Under the pieces are notes generated by a model, which worked only from the letters and a program-made list of their open reading frames with translations, was not told where the DNA came from and did no database searches. The position numbers and the translations under genes were made by a program. Shown piece after piece: positions 1-11,220 of a DNA stretch of 34,154 bases (its first letter is position 1; every line of letters begins with the position of its first letter). This stretch comes from Metabacillus niabensis (lineage in GTDB: Bacteria > Bacillota > Bacilli > Bacillales > Bacillaceae), in the NCBI RefSeq assembly GCF_902829255.1, contig NZ_CADEPK010000019.1, positions 1 through 34,154 on the forward strand. The letters run 5' to 3'.

Positions 1-367
1 GTTTAGATTAGCTTAATAGATAACCTTTAAGTTAGCAAATAATATTCAGACAACTGCTTGTTAATATTTTATCCGTTACTATAGTCCCTATACTTTCCGG
101 GTAATAATCCCCTAGAGATTTAATATCAGGTGTCTCATTTATCAAACCAAACAATTGAATATAAATCTAAAGTATAAATAAACTTTATATATCAGCATAT
201 TATACTATTATCATTTCTCTCAACTATTTATAGTTGTTAAATTTTAAAGTTTAAAGTTATATAATCCAAATTTACTAGAAAATAAAAAAGAAAATATTGT
301 TATTTTTTGTAGAATATTCTAGAATGTTATTGTTAAAACTTAATTTTCTATAGGGGGAAATCTAAAA
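1..367. other. AT-rich upstream region of the surface-protein gene
   Basis: No open reading frame or RNA gene could be supported here. The stretch is very AT-rich. A perfect 12-bp palindrome, tagaatattcta, lies at 310-321, about 45 bp before the start codon at 368, and could be a regulator site. A TATAAT at 260-265 has no well-spaced -35 partner, so I do not call a promoter. The ribosome binding site of the next gene is the agggggaaa just before its ATG. Confidence 0.4.
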
Positions 368-922
368 ATGAAAAAATTAGCTATTTCAATCCTAACATTA
401 GCGTTCTTATTTGTTGGTTTTAACATTGCTAGTGCAGCTGGAGACAAAAACTGTCCTGATTTTGCTAGTAAAGAAGAGGTAATGGATTTCTGGTATTCTA
501 ATGGTTATAGTGCTGACAACGACCCTCATGGCTTGGATCGAGACAACGACGGTTATCCTTGTGAAGTTAACAAGGGAGACTATGATAATTATGTAGCTTC
601 AAAAGAGGCTGAAAAAGAAACAGATTCTAACGAAGATACGAATAAAAACGATACTAGCTCTGAACAACCAGCAAATACCGAAACATCTAATTCAAACAAG
701 TCTGATGATTCTAATAGTGATAATGACAAAGAATCTTCAACTGCACCTGAAAATTCTAATAACACTTCAAGCAATAATAACTCAAATTCTTCGAACAATG
801 ATGCAAAAGAGGGAGAGAAGTTACCAGATACAGCAACTAACTCTGTAGCAATGATGGGTGTATCTGCAGCAATGTTACTTGTAGGTTTCTTCTTAGTATT
901 CCGCAAGAAACAAACTAACTAA
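368..922 (+). CDS. Excalibur-domain surface protein with LPDTA sortase signal
   Basis: Secreted, wall-anchored protein of 184 residues. It starts with a signal peptide (KK at 2-3, hydrophobic core, ASA cleavage site near 23-24). An Excalibur calcium-binding domain follows at about 27-68: Cys29 and Cys65 flank the region and the loop DRDNDGYPC at 57-65 is the typical EF-like DxDxDG motif. Residues 80-150 are a low-complexity Ser/Asn/Asp/Glu linker, as in wall-spanning stalks. The C-terminus has LPDTA at 152-156, a hydrophobic segment and a basic tail (RKK). LPDTA is the kind of signal used by class D sortases; in Bacillus subtilis YhcR and YfkN carry LPDTS/LPDTA. The downstream sortase gene makes a substrate-enzyme pair. 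The role of the Excalibur domain here is unknown; calcium binding is inferred. Confidence 0.88.
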   Translation: MKKLAISILTLAFLFVGFNIASAAGDKNCPDFASKEEVMDFWYSNGYSADNDPHGLDRDNDGYPCEVNKGDYDNYVASKEAEKETDSNEDTNKNDTSSEQPANTETSNSNKSDDSNSDNDKESSTAPENSNNTSSNNNSNSSNNDAKEGEKLPDTATNSVAMMGVSAAMLLVGFFLVFRKKQTN

Positions 923-937
923 TAGTAGCAAACTACA

Positions 938-969
938 GAAAACGGCATTTTACCTGCCGTTTTCTTTTT
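938..969 (+). terminator. Rho-independent terminator or attenuator between substrate and sortase genes
   Basis: A perfect 10-bp stem, gaaaacggca / tgccgttttc, with a 7-nt loop is followed by five T. It sits 15 bp after the surface-protein stop and 14 bp before the sortase start. No separate sortase promoter is visible in this gap, so partial readthrough would give more substrate than sortase. Confidence 0.85.
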
Positions 970-983
970 AAGGGAGTTAAGGT

Positions 984-1643
984 ATGAGAACTTTTATAGG
1001 AGTATTGTTCATTTTCACATCCCTAATAACTGGAACTTATTATTTTATGGAATGGTATTTAGGTCGTTCATCAGCAGAGCAAATGGAACAAAGCGAAGTA
1101 GTAGCTATACAACATGAAATTGAATCAGCCACTATTGATAAAACAAACACTACTAATGATTTACTAAAGAATCATCATACAAGTGTCGTTACAACAACTA
1201 ATAAACCTACACAAATTCCTTCTAGTACCTTAAATTTTGAAAAGGGTGAGAAAATCTCCACTTTATTAATTCCAAAATTAGAGCAAAAATACTCAGTATA
1301 TTGGGGAACTGATGAAGATGTTCTCAAACAAGGGGTAGGTATGTTTGTAAGTGAATTAACTACAGCTCCAGATGGAGGAGGACATACCGTTATCAGTGGT
1401 CACCGCGATACAGTGTTTTATCGCCTGGATGAGCTTAAGGAAGGGGATTACTTGAATGTCGAGTACAAAGATGTTATTTATACATATCAAATAAGTAATA
1501 TCTTTATCACTGATGCAGACGACAGAAGTGTAATTGTAAAGAAGGATTCACCTACGTTAACATTAACAACATGTTATCCATTTAACTATGTTGGTCATGC
1601 ACCTGATAGATATATCATTCAAGCGGACTTAATCGCAAATTAA
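984..1643 (+). CDS. srtD: Class D sortase
   Basis: Transpeptidase of 219 residues that cleaves LPxTA-type signals and links surface proteins to the cell wall. Residues 1-22 form an N-terminal membrane anchor, and the catalytic beta-barrel spans about 85-217. The catalytic triad can be read directly: His140 (in SGHRDT), Cys197 (in TLTTCYPF) and Arg209 (in PDRY). The TLTTCYPF context and single N-terminal anchor fit class D (YhcS/SrtD) rather than class A or B. The start at 984 follows a purine-rich aaggga/taagg region. Its natural substrate is very likely the LPDTA protein just upstream. The srtD symbol is assigned from class and context. Confidence 0.88.
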   Translation: MRTFIGVLFIFTSLITGTYYFMEWYLGRSSAEQMEQSEVVAIQHEIESATIDKTNTTNDLLKNHHTSVVTTTNKPTQIPSSTLNFEKGEKISTLLIPKLEQKYSVYWGTDEDVLKQGVGMFVSELTTAPDGGGHTVISGHRDTVFYRLDELKEGDYLNVEYKDVIYTYQISNIFITDADDRSVIVKKDSPTLTLTTCYPFNYVGHAPDRYIIQADLIAN

Positions 1644-1760
1644 CCATAGCAAACACTATTTATTTTTAAAATCTCTTTTCATTACAAATTAAAACACTCC
1701 ATTTTGATAGACAGTAGAAAAAGTGGGTGTTCATCTTGGCAAAGGGGGGGTTTTTTATTT

Positions 1761-1787
1761 ACTTCACCCCAAAATTTGACGTTAAAT
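1761..1787 (+). repeat. Left copy of inverted 26-bp sequence outside the beta-glucoside operon
   Basis: The sequence acttcaccccaaaatttgac plus gttaaa recurs in reverse complement at 6407-6432 with two differences in 26 bp. Together they enclose the licT-bglP-bglH operon. It looks like a solo transposon end or a divergent small element. No transposase is present. Confidence 0.5.
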
Positions 1788-1788
1788 C

Positions 1789-1823
1789 AAAAAAGGATGT
1801 ACCATCTTAAGTACATCCTTTTT
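1789..1823. terminator. Terminator downstream of sortase and bglH
   Basis: A 12-bp stem, aaaaggatgtac / gtacatcctttt, with an 8-nt loop has A-runs and T-runs on both sides, so it can act on either strand. It lies between the sortase gene (plus) and the end of the phospho-beta-glucosidase gene (minus). Confidence 0.75.
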
Positions 1824-1904
1824 CAAGAAATTACTACTATAAGCTCCTATCAACATCCCACCTCTGCAAAAGATGGTAAAAATGATAGAATGATTCATTT
1901 ACTA

Positions 1905-5224
<3,320 letters not shown>

Positions 5225-5281
5225 CCGTTTTATCCTCCATTCTCACATAACCTAAAATGACTTGTTGCAGATAAAAATGAA

Positions 5282-5332
5282 TAAAAAAATACCTAAATGA
5301 ATCCCTCTTTAAATAAAGGGTTCATTTAGGTA
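5282..5332 (-). terminator. LicT-controlled terminator upstream of bglP
   Basis: On the minus strand a long stem (12 bp, tacctaaatgaa pairing with ttcatttaggta, plus an inner ccct/aggg block) is followed by a run of seven T. Its 5' arm begins inside the RAT element, so antiterminator binding and terminator folding exclude each other. Confidence 0.9.
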
Positions 5333-5356
5333 TAGCCTGCATGACAGTAACAATCC
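5329..5356 (-). promoter_or_regulatory. Ribonucleic antiterminator (RAT) site upstream of bglP
   Basis: Read on the minus strand, GGATTGTTACTG, a short loop, then GCAGGCTATACC matches the conserved LicT/BglG target that folds into an asymmetric hairpin. Its first G is the last base of the licT stop codon (5356-5358), so the site starts exactly where licT ends. It shares its ggtata end with the terminator 5282-5332. Confidence 0.92.
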
Positions 5357-6192
5357 TAATCACTCGTTATTCTTTTTATATGGATCGTTAGGTAGATTAG
5401 CTCATCTTCCTCTAGGTCTCTTCCAAATTCCTTTTTAATATACTCCCTAATTTTCAATGCACAGGCGTACTCGTTTGTATACTTTTCCTTTAACATGAAA
5501 ATGAAACTTGACGTCCCAGCATCATCCAATTTAACACCACTAAACAATCGTTGAAAGAAAAATTTCAAGTGTGTGATAAATCGTTCATAATTTAGCGAAT
5601 ACTCGTCCAATTCAATTTTGAAGTGATATTTTATAATACTAAGGATATTTTGGATAACCTTTGCTATTTCAGAAACTCGGCTTACTTGTCCCATATCAAG
5701 CTCCGCATTTACGATATGCAAAGCAATAAAACCAGCTTCATCTTCTGGTAACTCAACCCCAAGTCGGTTTCTAACAATTGATAACGCTTCTTTTCCAATC
5801 AAGAACTCATGATTATAAAACCTCTTGATTTCCCATAGAAGGGCATTCTTAATTTCCATGCCATTCTGATAGCGCTCAATCGCATAACTAATATGGTCGG
5901 TCAATGTTAAGAAGATATTTTCACTTAGTTTCTTACCAAGTGAAACTTTCGCAAAGCTAATGATTTCATTGGCTACCTGAATGTGTTCCATCGGGATCGA
6001 AGAAAGCATTTGGGTTAATTTATTGACATTCCACTCTTTTGAACTGAGATAAATGTTCTCAATTCGAGTTTCATCAATTACATCGCCGACCTTTTTCTTA
6101 AAGCCGAGCCCCTTACCCATAACGACAACTTCCTGATTATCTTGATTCCTAGACAATACGATATTATTATTAATTACTTTATATACATTCAT
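5356..6192 (-). CDS. licT: Transcriptional antiterminator of the BglG/LicT family
   Basis: RNA-binding regulator of 278 residues that prevents termination at RAT-linked terminators when beta-glucosides are present. Residues 1-55 are the co-antiterminator RNA-binding domain, with KVINNNIVLSRN and GKGLGFKKK. PRD1 (about 65-170) and PRD2 (about 175-278) follow. The four regulatory histidines are visible: His100 and His159 in PRD1, His208 and His271 in PRD2, close to LicT numbering. It would be inhibited by BglP-dependent phosphorylation of PRD1 and activated by HPr phosphorylation of PRD2, as known for LicT. It is the first gene of the operon, and a second RAT in its own leader suggests autocontrol. 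Confidence 0.94.
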   Translation of the reverse strand: MNVYKVINNNIVLSRNQDNQEVVVMGKGLGFKKKVGDVIDETRIENIYLSSKEWNVNKLTQMLSSIPMEHIQVANEIISFAKVSLGKKLSENIFLTLTDHISYAIERYQNGMEIKNALLWEIKRFYNHEFLIGKEALSIVRNRLGVELPEDEAGFIALHIVNAELDMGQVSRVSEIAKVIQNILSIIKYHFKIELDEYSLNYERFITHLKFFFQRLFSGVKLDDAGTSSFIFMLKEKYTNEYACALKIREYIKKEFGRDLEEDELIYLTIHIKRITSD

Positions 6193-6238
6193 AGATAGTC
6201 CCTATTCTTTATAAATTCATCATCTACAACAAAAAATA

Positions 6239-6269
6239 GGTATAGCCCACAATAAAGCGGTAACAATCC
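6239..6269 (-). promoter_or_regulatory. Second RAT site, in the licT leader
   Basis: Minus strand reads GGATTGTTACCG, a loop, then GGGCTATACC, a clear RAT. Downstream (6199-6240) only a weak pairing (cctattttt / aagaatagg) with no good T-run is seen. The partner terminator is therefore weaker than at bglP and may only dampen licT expression. Confidence 0.8.
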
Positions 6270-6278
6270 TCAACCACA

Positions 6279-6308
6279 AGTCTAGCATAGGTGATTTCTA
6301 CTTGTCAA
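6279..6308 (-). promoter_or_regulatory. Promoter of the licT-bglP-bglH operon
   Basis: On the minus strand TTGACA (6303-6308), an 18-bp spacer and TAGACT (6279-6284) with an extended TGC just before it make a sigma-A type promoter. It lies about 10 bp before the RAT of the licT leader, so transcripts would begin just before that RAT. No convincing cre site is visible nearby. Confidence 0.6.
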
Positions 6309-6406
6309 TTTGATATTTAATAGATTAAAAGAATATTTTTAGGTAATATTAGTTAGGAAAGAAGTATTATTATAGCAAGTAGCTAATGTCTAATTTTTTA
6401 TTTCGG

Positions 6407-6432
6407 TTCAACGTCAAATGTTGGGGTGAAGT
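6407..6432 (-). repeat. Right copy of inverted 26-bp sequence outside the beta-glucoside operon
   Basis: Reverse complement of 1761-1786 with two differences; shared core acttcacccca and tttgacgtt. A partial mirror of its own end (ttgggg...ccccaa, 6421-6450) follows directly. No transposase and no clear target duplication were found. Confidence 0.5.
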
Positions 6433-6599
6433 AATTTTTACTTTCCCCAACATGAACATCCATGTTTTAGACTTATGTGTTAATAAATATAATCATAAGT
6501 AAAATTAATTTCAATGTATGCATGTTATTCATAGGTTTATACACGGCTTTATTTTATGTTACAAAAGAGAGTACTGTAGTCGAAATCAACCTAAACAAA

Positions 6600-6645
6600 A
6601 ATAAAGACCAAATTGATAACAAAATGGTCCTTATTATATTTTCTT
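6600..6645. terminator. Bidirectional terminator after the lipoprotein gene
   Basis: The arms aataaagacca (from 6600) and tggtccttatt enclose a loop of about 15 nt, with A-rich and T-rich flanks on both sides. It serves the minus-strand lipoprotein gene whose stop codon is at 6653. Confidence 0.65.
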
Positions 6646-6652
6646 ACAGCAT

Positions 6653-7279
6653 TTATTTTTCGTTATCATGTTCTAAAGCATCTGGATAAATGATTTCATC
6701 AAAAACTTCTTCAGTAGTTTGGTCCTTTATAGTAATGGTCACTTTGTTGCTATTTGGCTCACCACCATTAAATGTCTGATACATGACTCCTGACATCCCT
6801 AGGCCAAGTATTGCAACACCGTCCAAACTGTTTTCATAAGCATCTCTGTCTACAACAACTATAAATTCAGAAAATGTATCATTATGGGTAATATCTTTAA
6901 TTGATTTATATTCTCCACTTTTCTTTGTTTCTTGGATTGTTTTATTTATCTCAGCTTCTAATTCTTCTACCATTTCTTTATGCTTTTCTTTGGACATTTT
7001 ATATGTGAGAGAGCCATCATCATTCTTTACGACCTCTTTTACTCCCTCTTTTTTAGCATTTGAAATAACAGTATCAATATCTTCTCCCTCAAACATGGTA
7101 GCTGGTACCGTTATTTCTACATTTAAAAGACCTTTATCGACATCTACGTTCGGTTGTTTAGCACCTTCTTTCTTTTCTTGAGTAGTATCCTTTTCTTCAT
7201 TTGTCCGATTATCATTATCTGAACAGGCAGTTGGAATGAACATCATTAAAAGTATAAACGTGATGATTAACTTCTTCAT
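6653..7279 (-). CDS. Predicted lipoprotein of unknown function
   Basis: A 208-residue exported protein. The signal peptide ends in the lipobox IPTAC with lipidated Cys19, followed by a charged Asp/Asn/Glu/Lys linker to about residue 45. The mature part (about 50-200) mixes strands and helices, with a charged helical stretch near 98-125 (MSKEKHKEMVEELEAEINKT) and no catalytic motif that I recognise. The ribosome site aggaggag is well placed before the ATG. It stands alone, with terminators on both sides, and so is probably monocistronic. I do not know its function. Confidence 0.85.
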   Translation of the reverse strand: MKKLIITFILLMMFIPTACSDNDNRTNEEKDTTQEKKEGAKQPNVDVDKGLLNVEITVPATMFEGEDIDTVISNAKKEGVKEVVKNDDGSLTYKMSKEKHKEMVEELEAEINKTIQETKKSGEYKSIKDITHNDTFSEFIVVVDRDAYENSLDGVAILGLGMSGVMYQTFNGGEPNSNKVTITIKDQTTEEVFDEIIYPDALEHDNEK

Positions 7280-7580
7280 GAAAACTCCTCCTTATTCATT
7301 TTTTAAATCGGCTGCCAAATCATACAAATCTATTTAAAGATGATTTTTCCCTTTAATCTGAACTATATAGTATGATTTTATTCTTTTTTCAGGTGCTAAA
7401 CTTTTTTAATGAATAAAACCCGGTGAAGTTCCACAAAAAGTGAAATTTAACCGGGTTTTTGATTTAAACATTGTTTAAGCTTACTTTATATATAATCCTG
7501 GGCATTATAGTCTATTGATAGGAAGGATACTACTTTATGTCTGTTATCATGTGAAGAACAGCTACTTTTTGGGTCACATT
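7280..7580. other. Intergenic region, lipoprotein to dus
   Basis: About 300 bp with no gene. It contains the dus terminator (7414-7460), and the lipoprotein promoter is expected in 7290-7400. A small palindrome, actatatagt, lies near 7362. No further signal was supported. Confidence 0.4.
7414..7460. terminator. Terminator downstream of dus
   Basis: Arms aaaacccggt and accgggtttt, with a 24-nt loop and T-runs on both strands. It lies about 120 bp after the end of the dihydrouridine synthase gene on the minus strand. Confidence 0.75.
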
Positions 7581-8561
7581 TTACTGTTCCGTATCCTCAA
7601 CATTATAATCAAAGGTATCAAGCAATGCACGTACTTCATCCGTTGATTTTGTGTTCATCAATTGATTTCTTAATTCACTTGCTCCACGAAACCCTTTGAC
7701 GTAAATCTTAAAAAAGCGATGAAGAGGTTTAAATCGACGTGGTTCTAATTCAGTTGAATATTTATCATGGAGGTCAAGGTGCAATCTTAACAAATCAAGC
7801 AATTCCTGACTAGTATGCTCTCTTGGCTCTTTTTCAAAGGCAAATGGATTTTTAAATATTCCACGGCCAATCATAACTCCATCAACACCATACTGTTCAG
7901 CGAGCTTCAAGCCAGTTTGACGGTCAAGAATATCCCCATTGATTGTTAACAGTGTTTCTGGTGCAATCTCGTCACGTAGTTTCTTTATCTCCGGAATCAA
8001 CTCCCAATGAGCATCTACTTGGCTCATTTCTTTTCTAGTCCGTAGATGGATCGAAAGATTTGCGATATCCTGTTTCAAAATATGTGTTAACCAATCCTTC
8101 CACTCGTCTACATTTGTGTAACCAAGTCGAGTCTTCACACTTACAGGTAAGCCCCCTGCTTTTGCAGCTTGTACAATTTCAGCAGCAACCTCTGGACGAA
8201 GGATAAGGCCACTTCCCTTACCTTTAGACGCCACATTAGCTACAGGACAGCCCATATTGATATCTATGCCTCTAAACCCAAGTTCCGCCATCCCAATACT
8301 CATTTGCCGAAAATACTCTGGCTTATCCCCCCATATATGTGCAACAATTGGCTGTTCATCTTCGGTAAAAGTCAAACGTCCACGCACACTTTGTTTTCCA
8401 TCTGGGTGGCAATAACTCTCCGTGTTTGTAAACTCAGTAAAAAACACATCAGGTCTAGCTGCTTCACTCACGACATGGCGAAAAACAACATCTGTCACAT
8501 CTTCCATTGGTGCCAGTACAAAAAAAGGTCGTGGTAATTCACGCCAAAAATTATCTTTCAT
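7581..8561 (-). CDS. dus: tRNA-dihydrouridine synthase (YfjN/DusB2-like)
   Basis: Flavoenzyme that reduces uridines of the tRNA D-loop to dihydrouridine with NADPH. The N-terminal TIM barrel shows LAPMEDVTD, the catalytic Cys in NMGCPVANV, the FMN-contacting VSVKTRLGY and IHLRTR, and GVMIGRG. A C-terminal helical tRNA-binding domain follows. The sequence strongly resembles B. subtilis YfjN. The reading frame is open to a TTG at 8573, but the aaagga site only 1-2 bp before that codon argues against it. The ATG at 8561 (MKDNFW..., 326 residues) or the TTG at 8567 is better. It lies next to the tRNA cluster, which is probably incidental. Confidence 0.93.
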   Translation of the reverse strand: MKDNFWRELPRPFFVLAPMEDVTDVVFRHVVSEAARPDVFFTEFTNTESYCHPDGKQSVRGRLTFTEDEQPIVAHIWGDKPEYFRQMSIGMAELGFRGIDINMGCPVANVASKGKGSGLILRPEVAAEIVQAAKAGGLPVSVKTRLGYTNVDEWKDWLTHILKQDIANLSIHLRTRKEMSQVDAHWELIPEIKKLRDEIAPETLLTINGDILDRQTGLKLAEQYGVDGVMIGRGIFKNPFAFEKEPREHTSQELLDLLRLHLDLHDKYSTELEPRRFKPLHRFFKIYVKGFRGASELRNQLMNTKSTDEVRALLDTFDYNVEDTEQ

Positions 8562-8901
8562 ATTCAAACTCAAATCCTTTCATCATCAAATACCTGGTCA
8601 AACCTTCGTCTCTATATTAAAAAGTGAAAATGTTCCGCTTTTTTACACTTAAAGCATGCTTAATGACTTTTTATCAGACTTTAATTTAGAACATTATAAA
8701 CTTTACTATTACTAAATAAAAAATGCAAAGGAAACAGAGCAATAAAGACAGTTTTGCTCATAGTTTAGGTACATTATCTAGATTACCACTGTATATTGTT
8801 AGAAATACTATTATCATTAGGATGGGGATAGAATCACATACTTTATCCTACACTCGATTTAAACTTATTGCTAAGATATTGAAGTTTAGTATTGGAGATA
8901 A
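8562..8901. other. Intergenic region, dus to tRNA cluster
   Basis: About 340 bp with no supported gene. A 60-codon plus-strand frame (8723-8905) has no ribosome site or family resemblance and I leave it out. The dus promoter should be here on the minus strand, but I could not fix its -10/-35 boxes. Confidence 0.4.
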
Positions 8902-8936
8902 ATAAAAAACGCTCCTTACAATACGTAAGAAACGTT
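8902..8936 (-). terminator. Terminator of the tRNA operon
   Basis: On the minus strand aacgtttcttac pairs over 12 bp (with wobbles) with gtaaggagcgtt around a 5-nt loop, followed by six T. It lies 30 bp beyond the last tRNA gene. Confidence 0.85.
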
Positions 8937-8966
8937 GAATTAATCTCATTTACAATCGATACATAA

Positions 8967-9048
8967 TACCAGTGGTCGGGGTCGAACCGACACTCCCGAA
9001 GGAACACGATTTTGAGTCGTGCGCGTCTGCCAATTCCGCCACACTGGC
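8967..9048 (-). tRNA. tRNA-Leu (CAA)
   Basis: Class II tRNA with a long variable arm and anticodon CAA in the loop actCAAaat. It is the last tRNA of the cluster. The acceptor has a terminal G.T pair, and the 3' CCA is not encoded. Confidence 0.93.
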
Positions 9049-9068
9049 AAAGCAAAATAAAATTCAAA

Positions 9069-9157
9069 TGGTGCCGAGGACCGGAATCGAACCGGTACGG
9101 TAGTCACCTACCGCAGGATTTTAAGTCCTGTGCGTCTGCCAGTTCCGCCACCCCGGC
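9069..9157 (-). tRNA. tRNA-Leu (TAA)
   Basis: Class II tRNA with a long variable arm (cggtaggtgactaccg region) and anticodon TAA in actTAAaat. CCA is encoded. Confidence 0.95.
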
Positions 9158-9172
9158 AAGGGTTAGTTTAAA

Positions 9173-9246
<74 letters not shown>

Positions 9247-9255
9247 ATTTTAAAC

Positions 9256-9330
9256 TGGAGCGGAAGACGGGATTCGAACCCGCGACCCCCACCTTGGCAA
9301 GGTGGTGTTCTACCACTGAACTACTTCCGC
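9256..9330 (-). tRNA. tRNA-Gly (GCC)
   Basis: Full cloverleaf with acceptor gcggaag/cttccgc and anticodon GCC in cttGCCaag. CCA is encoded. Confidence 0.95.
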
Positions 9331-9396
9331 GCTGACAATTATAAAATTTGTATACTCTAGCCTATGCAAGAGAATCAAAAATGTGTAATAAAAAAA

Positions 9397-9471
9397 TGGC
9401 TGGGCTAGCTGGATTCGAACCAACGAATGACGGAGTCAAAGTCCGTTGCCTTACCACTTGGCTATAGCCCA
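9397..9471 (-). tRNA. tRNA-Gln (TTG)
   Basis: Full cloverleaf that starts with T, as usual for Gln. Anticodon TTG in actTTGact. CCA is encoded. Confidence 0.95.
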
Positions 9472-9479
9472 CTGATTAA

Positions 9480-9556
9480 TGGGGCGGCTGATGGGAATCG
9501 AACCCACGAATGTCGGAACCACAATCCGATGCGTTAACCACTTCGCCACAGCCGCC
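9480..9556 (-). tRNA. tRNA-His (GTG)
   Basis: Anticodon GTG in attGTGgtt. The extra 5' G (-1) opposite C73, the identity element for His, is visible in the genomic sequence. CCA is encoded. Confidence 0.95.
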
Positions 9557-9566
9557 ATTATTTAAT

Positions 9567-9640
9567 TGGCAGGGGCAGTAGGAATCGAACCCACACCAAA
9601 GGTTTTGGAGACCTCTATTCTACCGTTAAACTATGCCCCT
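9567..9640 (-). tRNA. tRNA-Trp (CCA)
   Basis: Full cloverleaf starting aggggca, anticodon CCA in tctCCAaaa. The 3' CCA is encoded. Confidence 0.95.
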
Positions 9641-9648
9641 ATAATAAA

Positions 9649-9732
9649 TGGTGGAGGGGGGCAGATTCGAACTGCCGAACCCGAAGGAGCGGATTTACAG
9701 TCCGCCGCGTTTAGCCACTTCGCTACCCCTCC
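9649..9732 (-). tRNA. tRNA-Tyr (GTA)
   Basis: Class II tRNA with a long variable arm and anticodon GTA in actGTAaat. CCA is encoded. Confidence 0.95.
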
Positions 9733-9747
9733 ATATTGGTGAAACAG

Positions 9748-9820
<73 letters not shown>

Positions 9821-9940
9821 ATATTAAGTAAAAAGGACAATATAGTATTCATTTCAAACCAGTCACCCAAATCTCAGTCGGGTTAATCAAGAAGCAACTC
9901 GATTTGTGCGCTGATGCACTGCTACGAAGCTTATTCGATC

Positions 9941-9967
9941 GTGCTCTATCAATTGAGCTACACAGGC
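9941..9967 (-). pseudogene. tRNA 5'-half remnant (Thr-like)
   Basis: The minus strand reads gcctgtgtagctcaattgat plus agagc, the acceptor 5' strand and D-arm of a tRNA. It differs from the 5' half of the neighbouring tRNA-Thr at three positions. No anticodon or T-arm follows in the next 80 bases. It sits in the enlarged spacer between tRNA-Phe and tRNA-Thr and looks like debris of a past duplication or recombination. Confidence 0.7.
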
Positions 9968-9977
9968 AAATAAAAGG

Positions 9978-10050
9978 TGGCTCGGGACGGAATCGAACCG
10001 CCGACACATGGATTTTCAGTCCATTGCTCTACCAACTGAGCTACCGAGCC
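9978..10050 (-). tRNA. tRNA-Phe (GAA)
   Basis: Acceptor ggctcgg/ccgagcc, anticodon GAA in actGAAaat. The 3' end reads ACCT, so CCA is not fully encoded. It is flanked on both sides by unusually long spacers. Confidence 0.94.
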
Positions 10051-10226
10051 TTAATGTTTTCGGCTTCCGCTAAACTTCGAATCTCTGCGTCAGCTCATTC
10101 ATTCACATCCTCACGTATTCAAATACGCTCCGGTGTTCATTCATTCGCTTCCTTGATCTTCTCGCTTATCGAAACCCTTTTACTCTAGACTTAATTAACA
10201 TTTTATAAATAGCAATAAATTTAGAA
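10051..10226. other. 176-bp spacer insertion between tRNA-Asp and tRNA-Phe
   Basis: The tRNAs elsewhere in the cluster are 3-65 bp apart, but here 176 bp intervene. The block contains the palindrome cgtattcaaatacg (10114-10127) flanked by two cattcattc repeats and a GC-richer composition than the flanking spacers. It has no tRNA fold and no reading frame. It may be an inserted repeat element or rearrangement debris. Confidence 0.5.
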
Positions 10227-10303
10227 TGGCGGTCCGGACGGGACTCGAACCCGCGACCTCCTGCGTGACAGGCAGGCATTCTAACCAACTGAACTACCGG
10301 ACC
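10227..10303 (-). tRNA. tRNA-Asp (GTC)
   Basis: Acceptor ggtccgg/ccggacc, anticodon GTC in ctGTCac. CCA is encoded. Confidence 0.95.
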
Positions 10304-10320
10304 ATTTAATTAACTTAAAT

Positions 10321-10397
<77 letters not shown>

Positions 10398-10420
10398 ATA
10401 ATAGTATGTTTAACATTTAA

Positions 10421-10496
10421 TGGTGGAGGATGACGGGATCGAACCGCCGACCCTCTGCTTGTAAGGCAGATGCTCTCCCAGCTGAGCTAATCCTCC
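10421..10496 (-). tRNA. tRNA-Val (TAC)
   Basis: Acceptor ggaggat/atcctcc, anticodon TAC in ctTACaa. CCA is encoded. Confidence 0.95.
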
Positions 10497-10501
10497 ATAT
10501 A

Positions 10502-10576
10502 TGGTGACCCGTACGGGATTCGAACCCGTGTTACCGCCGTGAAAGGGCGGTGTCTTAACCGCTTGACCAACGGGCC
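10502..10576 (-). tRNA. tRNA-Glu (TTC)
   Basis: Acceptor ggcccgt/acgggtc, anticodon TTC in ctTTCac. CCA is encoded. Confidence 0.95.
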
Positions 10577-10596
10577 AAAGTTTGTTTTATCAGTAG

Positions 10597-10688
10597 TGGC
10601 GGAGAGCAAGGGATTTGAACCCTTGAGACAGCTTTCGCCGCCTACACGATTTCCAATCGTGCTCCTTCGGCCACTCGGACAGCTCTCC
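10597..10688 (-). tRNA. tRNA-Ser (GGA)
   Basis: Class II tRNA with a long variable arm and anticodon GGA in ttGGAaa. CCA is encoded. Confidence 0.95.
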
Positions 10689-10692
10689 AAAA

Positions 10693-10767
10693 TGGCTCCG
10701 CAGGTAGGATTCGAACCTACGACCGATCGGTTAACAGCCGATAGCTCTACCACTGAGCTACTGCGGA
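10693..10767 (-). tRNA. tRNA-Asn (GTT)
   Basis: First tRNA after the 5S gene, 12 bp from it. Acceptor tccgcag/ctgcgga, anticodon GTT in ctGTTaa. CCA is encoded. Confidence 0.95.
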
Positions 10768-10778
10768 ATAATATAATT

Positions 10779-10894
<116 letters not shown>

Positions 10895-11019
10895 CAATTG
10901 TGACAAAGACTATTATACTATCTTAGAAGAATTTTTCAAGTCTTTTTTGAAGAAAATATTCCTTCAAAACTAGATAACGATTTTTTATTCAATTCACTAA
11001 GCTTCTGCTTTTATATTTA

Positions 11020-11143
11020 GGTTAAGTCCTCGAACGATTAGTATCTGTCAGCTCCACGTGTCACCACGCTTCCACCTCAGACCTATCAACCTGATCATCT
11101 TTCAGGGTTCTTACTCACTAATGTGATGGGAAATCTCATCTTG
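11020..11143 (-). pseudogene. 23S rRNA remnant: last ~124 nt only
   Basis: On the minus strand the sequence from ccaagatgagatttcccat to the 3' end ...gaggacttaacc is the terminal part of a Bacillus 23S rRNA. Similarity stops abruptly at about 11143; the next bases are unrelated AT-rich DNA and then the terminator of the neighbouring dehydrogenase gene. The rest of 23S, the 16S gene and the rrn promoters are absent. This is either a real deletion that left a 5S-tRNA operon or an assembly collapse at a repeated rrn locus. Confidence 0.85.
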
Positions 11144-11220
11144 GGTGACTTATTTAATTCAAGTGTATTAACGGTTAATAGATAGATAATTTGGTAGACT
11201 TCTCTTCTAAATTAGTATAA

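Noticed and set aside
8723-8905. A 60-codon plus-strand frame before the tRNA cluster
   Set aside because: No ribosome site or recognisable features; it runs up to the tRNA terminator and is likely chance.
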